Shown piece after piece: positions 32,945 to 41,511 of a stretch of 64,000 nt of DNA (positions within the stretch are counted from its first letter, which is position 1; the number at the start of each line of letters is the position of its first letter). Source of the stretch: Acidobacteriota bacterium (GTDB lineage: Bacteria > Acidobacteriota > Terriglobia > Bryobacterales > Bryobacteraceae). The translations under genes were made by a program, and so were the position numbers. The stretch lies in contig JACPNQ010000040.1 in assembly GCA_016185425.1 (NCBI GenBank), forward strand, positions 1-64,000, given 5' to 3'. The notes beneath the pieces were generated by a model that did not search any database, was not told the origin of the DNA, and was given only the letters and a program-made list of their open reading frames with translations.

Positions 32945-33694
32945 TCAAATGCGGTTAAAAACTTCCACTGCTTTTGTCAGGGCTTTGAACTTCTGGATGT
33001 AGGGCACCATCTTCGTCTCGCGGTCGTCGATCTCCCGCGCCCGCTGCAGCACTTCCTTCGCCTTATCCTGCGGCACGCGAACGACGCCATCTTCATCGGC
33101 GACAATCCAATCGCCCGGCTTCACGGAAACACCGGCGCACTGCACCTCAATATCCTTTGCCACACCGGCAAAGCGGCTCACGGTGCTCGACGGCACCACG
33201 CTGCGCGCATAGATCGCCAAGCCCAGTCCCCGTACCTCCTTCAGGTCGCGCACACCGCCGTCGACAATGACGCCCGCCATTCCGCGAGCCTTCGCGGCGG
33301 TGCTCATCAAACCGCCAATGCCCGCGACGTCCAGGCCATCCTCAATCACGATGACGCCCACGTCGCCCGGCTTCGAATTATCGATCATCGACGTGGACAT
33401 GGCCGTCGAGAGTGCGGGCGTGGCTTTCTCCGGAGGCGCCGGTTTGAGCAGCACGGTCGTCGCGCGGCCGACCACGCGGATGTTGCCGGTTCGCGGGCGC
33501 ATATCGTGCGACAGGAAGCCGCGCTGACCGGTGATCTGGTCGACTGCGTCCGCGACGGAGGCCACGGTGGTTTTCTCGAACCCGGCGGTGATCGGGTCCT
33601 TGGCTGACGGAGCCTTGGAAGCCGCCTGGAAGCCGAAGCCGAGAATGGCGCAGGCAACCGCGGCCAGGGGAACAAGAATATGTTTCCGTGTCAT
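32945..33694 (-). CDS. RraA/HMG-aldolase-like protein with signal peptide
   Basis: Residues from about 40 onward match the RraA fold: GVIVDGGVRDLKEVR and GDWIVADEDGVVRVP are the core motifs, including the Arg-Asp pair of the aldolase-type active site. The N-terminus (HILVPLAAVACAILGFGF) is a signal peptide, so the protein is probably exported, unlike E. coli RraA. ATG 33694 is preferred because CATAAT lies 7 nt upstream; ATG 33703 would add three residues. An exported aldolase or decarboxylase role is more likely than RNase E control. Confidence 0.8.
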   Translation of the reverse strand: MTRKHILVPLAAVACAILGFGFQAASKAPSAKDPITAGFEKTTVASVADAVDQITGQRGFLSHDMRPRTGNIRVVGRATTVLLKPAPPEKATPALSTAMSTSMIDNSKPGDVGVIVIEDGLDVAGIGGLMSTAAKARGMAGVIVDGGVRDLKEVRGLGLAIYARSVVPSSTVSRFAGVAKDIEVQCAGVSVKPGDWIVADEDGVVRVPQDKAKEVLQRAREIDDRETKMVPYIQKFKALTKAVEVFNRI

Positions 33695-33701
33695 GTCATG
33701 C

Positions 33702-33709
33702 ATTATGCT
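33702..33709. promoter_or_regulatory. overlapping divergent -10 elements
   Basis: On the minus strand CATAAT (33702-33707) ends 7 nt before ATG 33694. On the plus strand TATGCT (33704-33709) ends 7 nt before GTG 33717. The two hexamers share four bases. Confidence 0.4.
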
Positions 33710-33716
33710 AACTCAG

Positions 33717-34325
33717 GTGGTCCCGCGCACCCTATTTAACAACCTGCTGGTCGCCGTACTGTTCGGCTTTCTGGTGCCGTATTTCAAAGGAATCGAGTAT
33801 CTGGACCTGTTCCTGCTCATCCCGTACTCGATGCTCAGCCTGTTTTTTGTGATTCCGATGGTGGTTGATGCGGTGTTTGCGCAGCCGGGCAGAGGAGTCC
33901 CTTTGGGCGCGCTCTTCCGATCTGTTGGTATAGGTTGGTCTACCGGCGTGGGGGTGTTGTGGCTGGGGATTGCAACGGTGAGCTGGCGAACCGGGCGGCT
34001 GGTTGCGCCGCCAGTCGCGGTTGGCCTGTCGCTCGCTGTCATGAGCCTCTTCGCCTGTATCTTTGTGGCCGCACTGGCGGCGTGGACGGCAAATCGCGCG
34101 CCCGGCGCGTCTACGGCGAAGGGCCGCTTGCGCATCGCGTTTCTGCTGATCCTTGTCGCCTTCTTTGCGCTGCCGCGCTTCCTGCATGAGGATACGATGG
34201 CGCGGCTGCTCCAATACCTCACACCCGACGGCATTGTGCAGGCGACGCTCGTTCTGGCGCCTATCGAAGCACTGGCTGCCGTCGTGCTAATCCTGCGCTC
34301 CCGCAAGCCGGTAAAGGCCGCGTAG
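33717..34325 (+). CDS. hypothetical integral membrane protein
   Basis: The 202-residue product (206 if it starts at ATG 33705) has about six hydrophobic segments, beginning LLVAVLFGFLV and LFLLIPYSMLSLFFVIPMVV. No family motif is seen. GTG 33717 is chosen because TATGCT lies 7 nt upstream. It is 19 bp before a GHMP kinase and may be cotranscribed with it. Confidence 0.65.
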   Translation: MVPRTLFNNLLVAVLFGFLVPYFKGIEYLDLFLLIPYSMLSLFFVIPMVVDAVFAQPGRGVPLGALFRSVGIGWSTGVGVLWLGIATVSWRTGRLVAPPVAVGLSLAVMSLFACIFVAALAAWTANRAPGASTAKGRLRIAFLLILVAFFALPRFLHEDTMARLLQYLTPDGIVQATLVLAPIEALAAVVLILRSRKPVKAA

Positions 34326-34344
34326 AAGTTACACTAGAAAGTTC

Positions 34345-35352
34345 ATGCGTATCACGTCGCAATCCCCCTGCCGTGTCGACCTGGCCGGCGGCACCCTCGA
34401 TATCTGGCCCCTCTATTTGCACCATGCCAACGCGGTGACGGTAAATTTCGCGGTGGACCGGTACACATCCTGTTCCGTTGTCCCGCGCAATGACGGGCAG
34501 ATTGTTTTGCGCTCGCGGGACCTGGGTGTGGAGGAGACGTTTGCGTCGCTCGACGAATTGAAGGCCGCGAAGAAGTACAAGCTCGCGCTGCTCGCATATG
34601 CGGTCAGCTTCTTCGCGCCGGAAACCGGGTTGGAACTGGACTCGGATTCCGAAGCACCGGCGGGCGCAGGGATCTCGGGATCGTCGTCACTGCTGATCAC
34701 CATCTGCGCCGCTTTCAACAAGTGGCTCAACGCGGGATACTCCATCGAACGGCTCCGCGAGCTGGCGCAGAACATTGAAGCGCAGATTATCCGCGTCCCC
34801 ACCGGCTGTCAGGACTATTATCCGGCGATGTACGGCGGGATCAGCGCCATTGAACTGCGGGCTGACGGCATTCGCCGCGTGGCAATTCCGCTCGACCCCG
34901 CCGATCTTGAAAGCCGCACCGTCCTCGCCTACACGGGCGAGCCGCGCAACTCCGGAATCAACAACTGGGAAGTGACGAAACACCATATCGACGGCGATCG
35001 CAAGGTGCACAACAACTTTGATCAGATCGCATCCATCGCTCACGACATGCGGCTGGCGCTGGAGAAGGCCGATTGGACGGATGTGGCGCGGCTGCTGCGC
35101 GAAGAGTGGAGTTTCCGCAAGAGGAACGCCCCCGGCATTACGACGGAGTTGATCGACAACCTGGTAACCGCAACCAAGCGCGCGGGCGCCGTCGGCGCAA
35201 AAGTATGCGGCGCAGGCGGCGGCGGTTGTGTTTTCTTTCTGGTGGAGCCCGGGACGAAGGAGAAAGTCTCCGCCGTCATCGAACGGGAAGGCGCGGAGGT
35301 GTTACCGGTAAGGGTGGCGCCGTCGGGCGTGAAAGTCAAAATCGTCAAGTAG
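34345..35352 (+). CDS. GHMP-family sugar kinase, HddA-like
   Basis: The 335-residue protein has the GHMP N-terminus SPCRVDLAGGTLDIW, the ATP-binding loop APAGAGISGSSSLL (near residue 108) and the C-terminal GAKVCGAGGGGCVFFL. The RVDLAGGTLD start is typical of D-glycero-D-manno-heptose 7-phosphate or fucose-type kinases. The RfaE-like kinase 9 kb upstream could belong to the same heptose-like pathway. Substrate not proven. Confidence 0.8.
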   Translation: MRITSQSPCRVDLAGGTLDIWPLYLHHANAVTVNFAVDRYTSCSVVPRNDGQIVLRSRDLGVEETFASLDELKAAKKYKLALLAYAVSFFAPETGLELDSDSEAPAGAGISGSSSLLITICAAFNKWLNAGYSIERLRELAQNIEAQIIRVPTGCQDYYPAMYGGISAIELRADGIRRVAIPLDPADLESRTVLAYTGEPRNSGINNWEVTKHHIDGDRKVHNNFDQIASIAHDMRLALEKADWTDVARLLREEWSFRKRNAPGITTELIDNLVTATKRAGAVGAKVCGAGGGGCVFFLVEPGTKEKVSAVIEREGAEVLPVRVAPSGVKVKIVK

Positions 35353-35358
35353 GCGGCC

Positions 35359-36243
35359 ATGAACACCCCCGCGCCAGCGCCGGCGGTATCCCATCTCATC
35401 GCCGGCGTACGCGTGATTGTCTTCCTGGCGCTGGCATATACGATTCAGTTCATTGCCTTTCTGCTGCTGCAGCCGTTTGGGCTGTTTGTCGGCGCGACGC
35501 TGGGCTCATTTGCGGGCGGTGCGATCGCGACGGTTCTTGCCCTTCGCATCTACCTGCAAGGAACGCTCCCCGACATCGGTCTGGTCTGGCATGCCGCCGC
35601 CGCCCGCCACTTGGGGTTGGGAATGGCGCTCGGCGCCGGCTCGGCTGTCCTTGTTGTCGGCGTGCCGCTGTTAATCGATAAGGCGTACTTCGTCCCTTCC
35701 TCGGAATATCCGCTTTCTTTCCCGGCGATGTTCCTGGTCGGCATCGTTCTGCTCTTCGGCGCGCTGGGCGAGGAGCTGATCTTCCGCGGCTATCCCTTCC
35801 AAATGCTGGCGGGGCGATACGGCACCTTTCAGATTCTACTTCCCGCCGCGGTTCTTTTTGCAGCCGCGCACGCCGGCAATCTGAACAGCTCTCCCCTGGG
35901 GCTGTTCAACACATTTCTCTGGGGCGTCGTGCTCGGTTACTCCCTCCTGCGTTCCGGCGACCTCTGGCTCCCCACCGGCCTCCACTTCGGCTGGAATTTT
36001 ACTTTGCCGCTATTTGGCGTCAATCTCAGCGGTTTTAGAATGGGGATGACGGGCCGCACTCTGGAATGGCGCGCGAGCGACCTGTGGAGCGGCGGCAGTT
36101 ACGGTCCCGAAGCGAGCGTTCTTAGCTCCCTCGTTGTGGCCGGTTTATTTTTCGCCCTGCACCGGATTCCGCTCAGCCGGCAACGCTTGCTTCTGATGCC
36201 GGATCTGATAGAAGAAGTAGAAGAGGAGGATTCCGCCCAATGA
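35359..36243 (+). CDS. CPBP-family intramembrane metalloprotease
   Basis: The 294-residue protein has about eight membrane segments. The Abi/CPBP active site is visible as GALGEELIFRGYPF (Glu-Glu near residue 138, with the downstream Arg), VLFAAAHAGN, and HFGWNF. Family members process prenylated or membrane substrates; some give immunity to bacteriocins. It starts 6 bp after the GHMP kinase. Confidence 0.87.
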   Translation: MNTPAPAPAVSHLIAGVRVIVFLALAYTIQFIAFLLLQPFGLFVGATLGSFAGGAIATVLALRIYLQGTLPDIGLVWHAAAARHLGLGMALGAGSAVLVVGVPLLIDKAYFVPSSEYPLSFPAMFLVGIVLLFGALGEELIFRGYPFQMLAGRYGTFQILLPAAVLFAAAHAGNLNSSPLGLFNTFLWGVVLGYSLLRSGDLWLPTGLHFGWNFTLPLFGVNLSGFRMGMTGRTLEWRASDLWSGGSYGPEASVLSSLVVAGLFFALHRIPLSRQRLLLMPDLIEEVEEEDSAQ

Positions 36244-37022
36244 AACGCCGCGATCTGGTCCTTCTACTTCCCGCTGCCGCCGCCTTCGCCAGGGAAAAGA
36301 AGCTGACGGCGGACGACCGTATGGCGCTGCTCCGCGGCCTCACTGCCGAATACGCGAAGGCCAAGGTTCTCATCCCGCGTTCCAAGAAGTCCCTGCCCAT
36401 AGCGCCGACAGGCAAATGGGACACGGAGGCTTGGGAAAAGGCAAACGTCGAATTCGGCCCTGCCGCACGGGTCGGCGAGATGGTGCAGATTACGAAGGTC
36501 CGGGTCGAGGACGACCGCGTTGAGCTCGAGCTAAACCACGGATTAAAGACGGGTCCGAAGTGGTATGAGCGCGTGGAGGTCGGTATGGGCACCAGCACCA
36601 CACCCATTTCCGGGCGCGACAACGTCGCCAAGGCCGGTACCAACATCGCCATCGTGTTCCCGAAGAATATCGAAGCCCTCGACGTCCCCGAAGTGAAGAA
36701 GATGCTCGGCCAGGTTCTCGATTTCGAAATGCGGTCCGTAACTGAGACTTACATGGAGAAACTGCCCGAGCCCGTGCGCAAGGCGATTGAGCAGAAGCGC
36801 GTCATCGAAGGCATGGATCGTGAACAGGTGCGCCTAGCCGTTGGCCAGCCCGTGCGCAAGGAGCGGCGCGTTGTTGATGGCGACGAACTCGAAGATTGGA
36901 TGTATGGCCGCCCGCCGGGCAAGTTGACCTTCGTCACGTTTACCGGAAGCAAAGTAACGAAGGTCAAGGATATGTACGCGGGGTTGGGTGGAAGCACCGC
37001 GCCTGAACTGCCAGTGCAGTAG
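36240..37022 (+). CDS. secreted protein with C-terminal BamE/SmpA-like domain
   Basis: The 260-residue protein begins MKRRDLVLLLPAAAAFA, a signal or twin-Arg-like leader. Residues from about 195 on (VIEGMDREQVRLAVGQP, then EDWMYGRPPGKLTFVTF) look like the BamE/SmpA fold. The middle part is unrecognised. ATG overlaps the CPBP stop by ATGA, so the two are translationally coupled. Its partner in the envelope is unknown. Confidence 0.65.
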   Translation: MKRRDLVLLLPAAAAFAREKKLTADDRMALLRGLTAEYAKAKVLIPRSKKSLPIAPTGKWDTEAWEKANVEFGPAARVGEMVQITKVRVEDDRVELELNHGLKTGPKWYERVEVGMGTSTTPISGRDNVAKAGTNIAIVFPKNIEALDVPEVKKMLGQVLDFEMRSVTETYMEKLPEPVRKAIEQKRVIEGMDREQVRLAVGQPVRKERRVVDGDELEDWMYGRPPGKLTFVTFTGSKVTKVKDMYAGLGGSTAPELPVQ

Positions 37023-37029
37023 CCGTTCG

Positions 37030-37428
37030 TTATCTATCGAGGTAGGCGCTCCCCGCGAAGCACAGCAGCCCCGCCGCGATCATTACTGTCGGCAGGATGA
37101 ACCAGTAGGCGAGCGAGATCACAAGCATCACCAGAAGCGATGCCGAAATCACGATTGCCGTCTTGCGTTGCACCGGTGCGGTGAAGCCAATGGCCGCGAC
37201 AGTCAGCATGAACACGGAGAAGCCCAGCGTCAGCCCGTCAAAGATCTCACCCTGGCTGCGCATCGTGCCCATGATGTTCTCTTTGTAGCCGTACATCACC
37301 TCGCGCAACTGGGCCGCGGTCCCATTCGCCGGTTTCGCGGCGTTGTTCGCGAAGTGTACCAACAAGTGCGCGCACCCCAACAGCGCCAACACCAGCGCTC
37401 CAATCCGAAATAGCTTATAGCTCCACAT
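37030..37428 (-). CDS. hypothetical small membrane protein
   Basis: The 132-residue product has four hydrophobic segments (about 8-24, 66-84, 90-106 and 107-126). The first ends in HLLVHF. An AAGAGGT site lies within the end of the upstream hydrolase gene, so it is likely read from that promoter. No function can be assigned. Confidence 0.7.
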   Translation of the reverse strand: MWSYKLFRIGALVLALLGCAHLLVHFANNAAKPANGTAAQLREVMYGYKENIMGTMRSQGEIFDGLTLGFSVFMLTVAAIGFTAPVQRKTAIVISASLLVMLVISLAYWFILPTVMIAAGLLCFAGSAYLDR

Positions 37429-37435
37429 GATCCGA

Positions 37436-38845
37436 TTACCTCTTTGCCGGACGTCCGCCCAGCTTTGTCTGGCCCTTCACGGGCGCCGCGAAAGGATAGG
37501 TGTCGGGATTCACCACAACGCCAGATGTGAACTTAAACGGGAACGAGCGTCCGCTGGGGAAGGTCATCTCCACGAAATAGGCCGTAAAGCCCTTTGCCGG
37601 TTTTTCCACCCTGCCCTCATAGACGCCGGGCTTCACAGGCTTCAACTCCGTGCTTGTATATTGCGGCCCGATCTGTTCCAGCCGGAAATCGCGTCCGTCC
37701 GGATTCGTCGCCTGCCACAGCTTCACCGCTGACGGCGCGTCCCCGGTCTTTACCACAATCGTTCCGTCCTTCCTCACCTTCCACTCGTAGCGTGGCCGCG
37801 GCTTGTTCTGCAGAATCGAATCGTAGAACGCAATCAGCGATTCAAACGCGTCGGTGTTCCGCAGCGAGTGGTCCGAATTGGGCACATACCGCAAATGCTT
37901 CTCGCCCTTCAGGTCCTTGTAATAGAACTTCCACGAGTCCGGCAGAAAGAACTGGTCTCCCGCGGAGTTGATCAACAGTTTCGGCATCGTGAAGCGTTCG
38001 CGGTACTCGTACGGCTCCTCAATCTTCATCAGCTCCTTGTAGCGCGGGTTGTCCATCTGGTCCATCAGGCCTTCGGCGAAGTAGTCGCCCACCGACGGCG
38101 CCCAGAATCCATAGGCGCGGTAGTGATGCACAAAGCTCGGCACGACGTTCAGCAGGTCGATCACAATCGGCGACATCGCCACTACACGCGGATCCACGGC
38201 GCCAGTCGTCCATGTCGTCCAGCCACGCTTCGATCCGCCGGCCACCAGGAATTTGTCAACCGTCTTCCCGCCGCCCTCCTCCGACTTCATGAACGCCGTC
38301 ACCGTATCCATCGCGCGCACTGCCGCCTTCGTCATCGGCAGGCGCAGCGGCCAGGAGGAGTCGCTGGTCTCCAGATATTTGCGCCAGGTGTAGGCGATGA
38401 TCGCGTCTTCGTTGCGCTTACGGCCGGGTTGAGGATCGTCCGCGAACACCAGCGGCTGGTTCGGCACCATGCGCAACTCCGTCACCACGGATCCCGTATA
38501 CTCCGCGATCGCCGCCATCTGCCCATCTACCGTGGTCCGCGGCCGGCCGTCATTGGCGCCGCCCGTGATGAACAGCAGGCCGGTAGTGGATTTCACCTCC
38601 TTGGGCCGCACAATCGTCACCCAATGCATCCACTTCGTCCGATCCAATTTCTTGTCTTCGCCCCAACCCTGCGAAGTCATCTCCAGCACAAATCCTGTAC
38701 TGTTCTTGCTCTCCGCCTTGTGCGCCAATTTCCATGAGTACGCCGGATCCGGCTTCGCCACATACTCATCCAGCGCTGTCTTCTTGGGCGCACCTATTAG
38801 GGCTACCGCCGCCGCGGCTATGAGGAAAACTGTTCTACGGAGCAC
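37436..38845 (-). CDS. PhoPQ-activated pathogenicity-related family hydrolase
   Basis: The 469-residue protein has an export signal (LRRTVFLIAAAAVALIGA) and an alpha/beta-hydrolase core. The nucleophile elbow is VAGGSKRGWTTW with Ser near residue 200, preceded by LLFITGGANDG; LLINSAGDQFF holds a candidate Asp and YVPNSDHSLRN a His. The family was named in Salmonella as a PhoPQ-regulated gene; its substrate is unknown. GTG 38845 is the start, six bases from TATCCT. Confidence 0.85.
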   Translation of the reverse strand: MLRRTVFLIAAAAVALIGAPKKTALDEYVAKPDPAYSWKLAHKAESKNSTGFVLEMTSQGWGEDKKLDRTKWMHWVTIVRPKEVKSTTGLLFITGGANDGRPRTTVDGQMAAIAEYTGSVVTELRMVPNQPLVFADDPQPGRKRNEDAIIAYTWRKYLETSDSSWPLRLPMTKAAVRAMDTVTAFMKSEEGGGKTVDKFLVAGGSKRGWTTWTTGAVDPRVVAMSPIVIDLLNVVPSFVHHYRAYGFWAPSVGDYFAEGLMDQMDNPRYKELMKIEEPYEYRERFTMPKLLINSAGDQFFLPDSWKFYYKDLKGEKHLRYVPNSDHSLRNTDAFESLIAFYDSILQNKPRPRYEWKVRKDGTIVVKTGDAPSAVKLWQATNPDGRDFRLEQIGPQYTSTELKPVKPGVYEGRVEKPAKGFTAYFVEMTFPSGRSFPFKFTSGVVVNPDTYPFAAPVKGQTKLGGRPAKR

Positions 38846-38849
38846 TCAA

Positions 38850-38879
38850 TCAGGATAGCGGACCGCTGGCTTATCCTGA
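38850..38879. promoter_or_regulatory. symmetric divergent promoter
   Basis: TCAGGATA (38850-38857) and TATCCTGA (38872-38879) are exact inverted repeats. Each arm places TATCCT six bases before a start codon: GTG 38845 on the minus strand and ATG 38884 on the plus strand. The same hexamer therefore seems to serve both leaderless genes. Confidence 0.55.
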
Positions 38880-38883
38880 AACC

Positions 38884-41511
38884 ATGCGTCCCATTCTGCT
38901 GTGGATTTGCATGGCTGCTGTCCTCTCCGCCCAGTCCGCGTTTGAGTATTGGCCCGGTGCGGCTTATGACCCCTCGATCCCTACTTTCCAAAAAGTCCTC
39001 GGCTTCGAACCGGGCACTCGTCACGCGACGCACACCGATCTCATCCAGTACCTGGAGGCTCTCTCCGCCGCTGCGCCGAATCGCCTGAAAGTCTTGGAAT
39101 ACGGAAAGACTTGGGAAGGCCGCAAACTCGTCTATGCCGTCATCGGCAGCGAAGCAAATATGCGCCGGCTGCCGGAGATTCAGGCGTCGATGAAGAAGCT
39201 CGTCGACTCCCGTAAGACCACGGAGGCCGAAGCCCAGCGCCTGATCGCCTCTACACCCGCTATCGTATGGCTCGGCTGCTCCGTGCACGGTAACGAAATT
39301 AGCAGTACCGACGCGGCTCTCCTTGCCGCCTACCATTTCCTCGCCGCCCGCAATCAGCCGCCCGTCAGCGCCGCGATGGCAAACACGCTGATTCTTCTCG
39401 ATCCCTTACAGAACCCGGACGGTCGCATGCGCTTCATCCATAGCTTCGAACAAGCCGTCGGCCTGGAACCGGACGCCGTCCCCATGGCCGCCGAACGCAA
39501 CGAGCCATGGCCGGGCGGCCGCACCAACCACTACCTCTTCGACATGAATCGCGACTGGTTCGCCGTCACGCAGCCCGAGACCAAAGCGCGGATCAAGATG
39601 TTCCAGGAGTGGCATCCCGTCGTCGTCGCCGACATTCACGAAATGGGCTCCGAATCGAGCTACTACTTCGCGCCTGAAGCCATCCCTTTCAACCCGCACC
39701 TGACCAAAGAGCAGAAGACCAGCCTGGATTGGTTCGGCAAGAACAACGCGAAGTATTTTGACCAGCTCGGCTACTCCTACTTCACCCGCGAACAATACGA
39801 CGCGTTCTTCCCCGGCTACGGCGCAAGTTGGCCCGCCTATTATGGCTCCATCGCAATGACGTACGAAAACGCCAGCGTCCGCGGCCTCGTCTACCGCCGC
39901 GCCGATGGCACGCTCTATACCTACGCCGACTCCATCCGCAAACACTTCACCACGCAAATCGCCACCGCTGAAGCTGCCGCCCACAATCGCGAGCAGCTTC
40001 TGAAGAACTTCTGGGAGTACAACAAGACCGCGGTCGCCGAAGGCAAGAGCGATACGGTGAAAGCGTTTATTCTCCCGCGCCGCGGCGATACCTCGGCTGT
40101 CGATAAGCTTGCCGCGCTGCTTGTCGAGCAAGGCATCGAAGTGCAACGCGCGTCCGCCGCCATCAATGGCTATCCCGACGGCAGCTACGTCGTCTCCCTC
40201 GCCCAGCCCGCCAAGCGTCTCATCCGTGTTCTCCTTGACCAGCAGATCAGTATGGAGCCTGACTTCGTCAAAGAGCAGGAACGCCGCCGTGCCCGCAAAC
40301 TGGCCGATGAAATCTACGACGTCACTGCATGGAGCCTCCCGCTTTTGTTCAACGTCGAGTGTGTGCCGGTCAATGCCGCCGTTACCGGTCCGCTTCAGCC
40401 TTACGCCGCTCCGCCGAAGCCGCCGCCGTTCGCCAAAGCTGGCGTCGCCTATGTCATCCCATGGAAAGGCCGCGCCGCCGCGCACTTCCTTGCCGCCGCC
40501 CTCCGCGCCGATCTGAAGGTCCGCACCGCGGACAAGGCCTTCACTCAATCCGGCCGCATCTTTCCGCGCGGCACGTTGATTGTTCTGACGAAAGAGAACG
40601 CCGCCAGTCTCCACGACACCGTCACGCGCATCGCCGGTGAAGCCGAAGTCGTTCCCGTCGATAGCGGCTGGGTTGAGAATGGCATCAATTTTGGCAGCCG
40701 CAACGTCGCGCTGTTTAAGAAGGCGCGTATCGCCGTCGCGTGGGATCGTCCTGTCGCCGCATCCAGCGCGGGCGCCGCGCGTTTCGTCATCGAACGCCAG
40801 TTCGGCTACCCCGTCACCGCTATCCGTGCGGCGACTCTGGCCGCCGCCGATCTTGATCAGTTCGACGTTCTCATTCTTCCCGGTTCACAAGGTAACTACG
40901 CCGATACCTTCAACGCGGCCGCTGTCGCGCGTCTCCGCGCCTGGGTGAACAAAGGCGGCACGTTGATCGCCATTGAAGAAGCGGTCAACTTCCTCGCCGG
41001 CAGCAACGTGTCGATGCTCTCTACCGCCGCGGAATCGCTGGCCACCGAAAAGAAGCCGGATCCGCCCAAGCCTGAAAACGGCCGCGTTACCGGACGGCTG
41101 ATCAAAGACGAAGCCGCCTATCTCGATTCCATTAAGCCCGATCGTGAGATGGCCGATGCGGTGCAAGGCATCCTCGGCATCGCGAAGACGGATGATGAAC
41201 ACTGGCTCACCGCGGGCGTTCCCGCCACTGTGAACTCTCTCGTCCAGGGCCGTACGATTTACACGCCGGTGAAGCTCGATCGCGGCGTCAACGCGGCCTA
41301 TTTCCTCGGAGCCGATAAGCTGCTCGCCAGCGGCTATATGTGGGAAGAGAACCGCAAACAACTCGCCTACAAGCCTCTTGTCATGGTTGAGCGCCAGGGC
41401 AGCGGCCACGTCATCGGGTTTGCGTTTGATCCTAACTTTCGCGCCTATCTTGACGGGATGAACGTGCTGTTCCTCAACGCTGTTTTCCGCGGCCCGGCGC
41501 ATTCGCGCTAG
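38884..41511 (+). CDS. M14-family zinc carboxypeptidase, secreted
   Basis: The 875-residue protein starts with a signal peptide (ILLWICMAAVLSAQS). The M14 domain carries the HXXE zinc motif in GCSVHGNEISSTDAA (near residue 137), DPLQNPDGRMRF, and ADIHEMGSES. The C-terminal half (from about 480) is a long extension containing a DJ-1-like segment (FDVLILPGSQGNY). It releases C-terminal residues or amidated groups; the true substrate is unknown. Confidence 0.87.
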   Translation: MRPILLWICMAAVLSAQSAFEYWPGAAYDPSIPTFQKVLGFEPGTRHATHTDLIQYLEALSAAAPNRLKVLEYGKTWEGRKLVYAVIGSEANMRRLPEIQASMKKLVDSRKTTEAEAQRLIASTPAIVWLGCSVHGNEISSTDAALLAAYHFLAARNQPPVSAAMANTLILLDPLQNPDGRMRFIHSFEQAVGLEPDAVPMAAERNEPWPGGRTNHYLFDMNRDWFAVTQPETKARIKMFQEWHPVVVADIHEMGSESSYYFAPEAIPFNPHLTKEQKTSLDWFGKNNAKYFDQLGYSYFTREQYDAFFPGYGASWPAYYGSIAMTYENASVRGLVYRRADGTLYTYADSIRKHFTTQIATAEAAAHNREQLLKNFWEYNKTAVAEGKSDTVKAFILPRRGDTSAVDKLAALLVEQGIEVQRASAAINGYPDGSYVVSLAQPAKRLIRVLLDQQISMEPDFVKEQERRRARKLADEIYDVTAWSLPLLFNVECVPVNAAVTGPLQPYAAPPKPPPFAKAGVAYVIPWKGRAAAHFLAAALRADLKVRTADKAFTQSGRIFPRGTLIVLTKENAASLHDTVTRIAGEAEVVPVDSGWVENGINFGSRNVALFKKARIAVAWDRPVAASSAGAARFVIERQFGYPVTAIRAATLAAADLDQFDVLILPGSQGNYADTFNAAAVARLRAWVNKGGTLIAIEEAVNFLAGSNVSMLSTAAESLATEKKPDPPKPENGRVTGRLIKDEAAYLDSIKPDREMADAVQGILGIAKTDDEHWLTAGVPATVNSLVQGRTIYTPVKLDRGVNAAYFLGADKLLASGYMWEENRKQLAYKPLVMVERQGSGHVIGFAFDPNFRAYLDGMNVLFLNAVFRGPAHSR

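Noticed and set aside
39406..40614. 402-codon antisense frame in the M14 peptidase gene
   Set aside because: The + strand encodes the zinc motif and signal peptide. The antisense frame is Gly/Val/Ala-rich with no domain.
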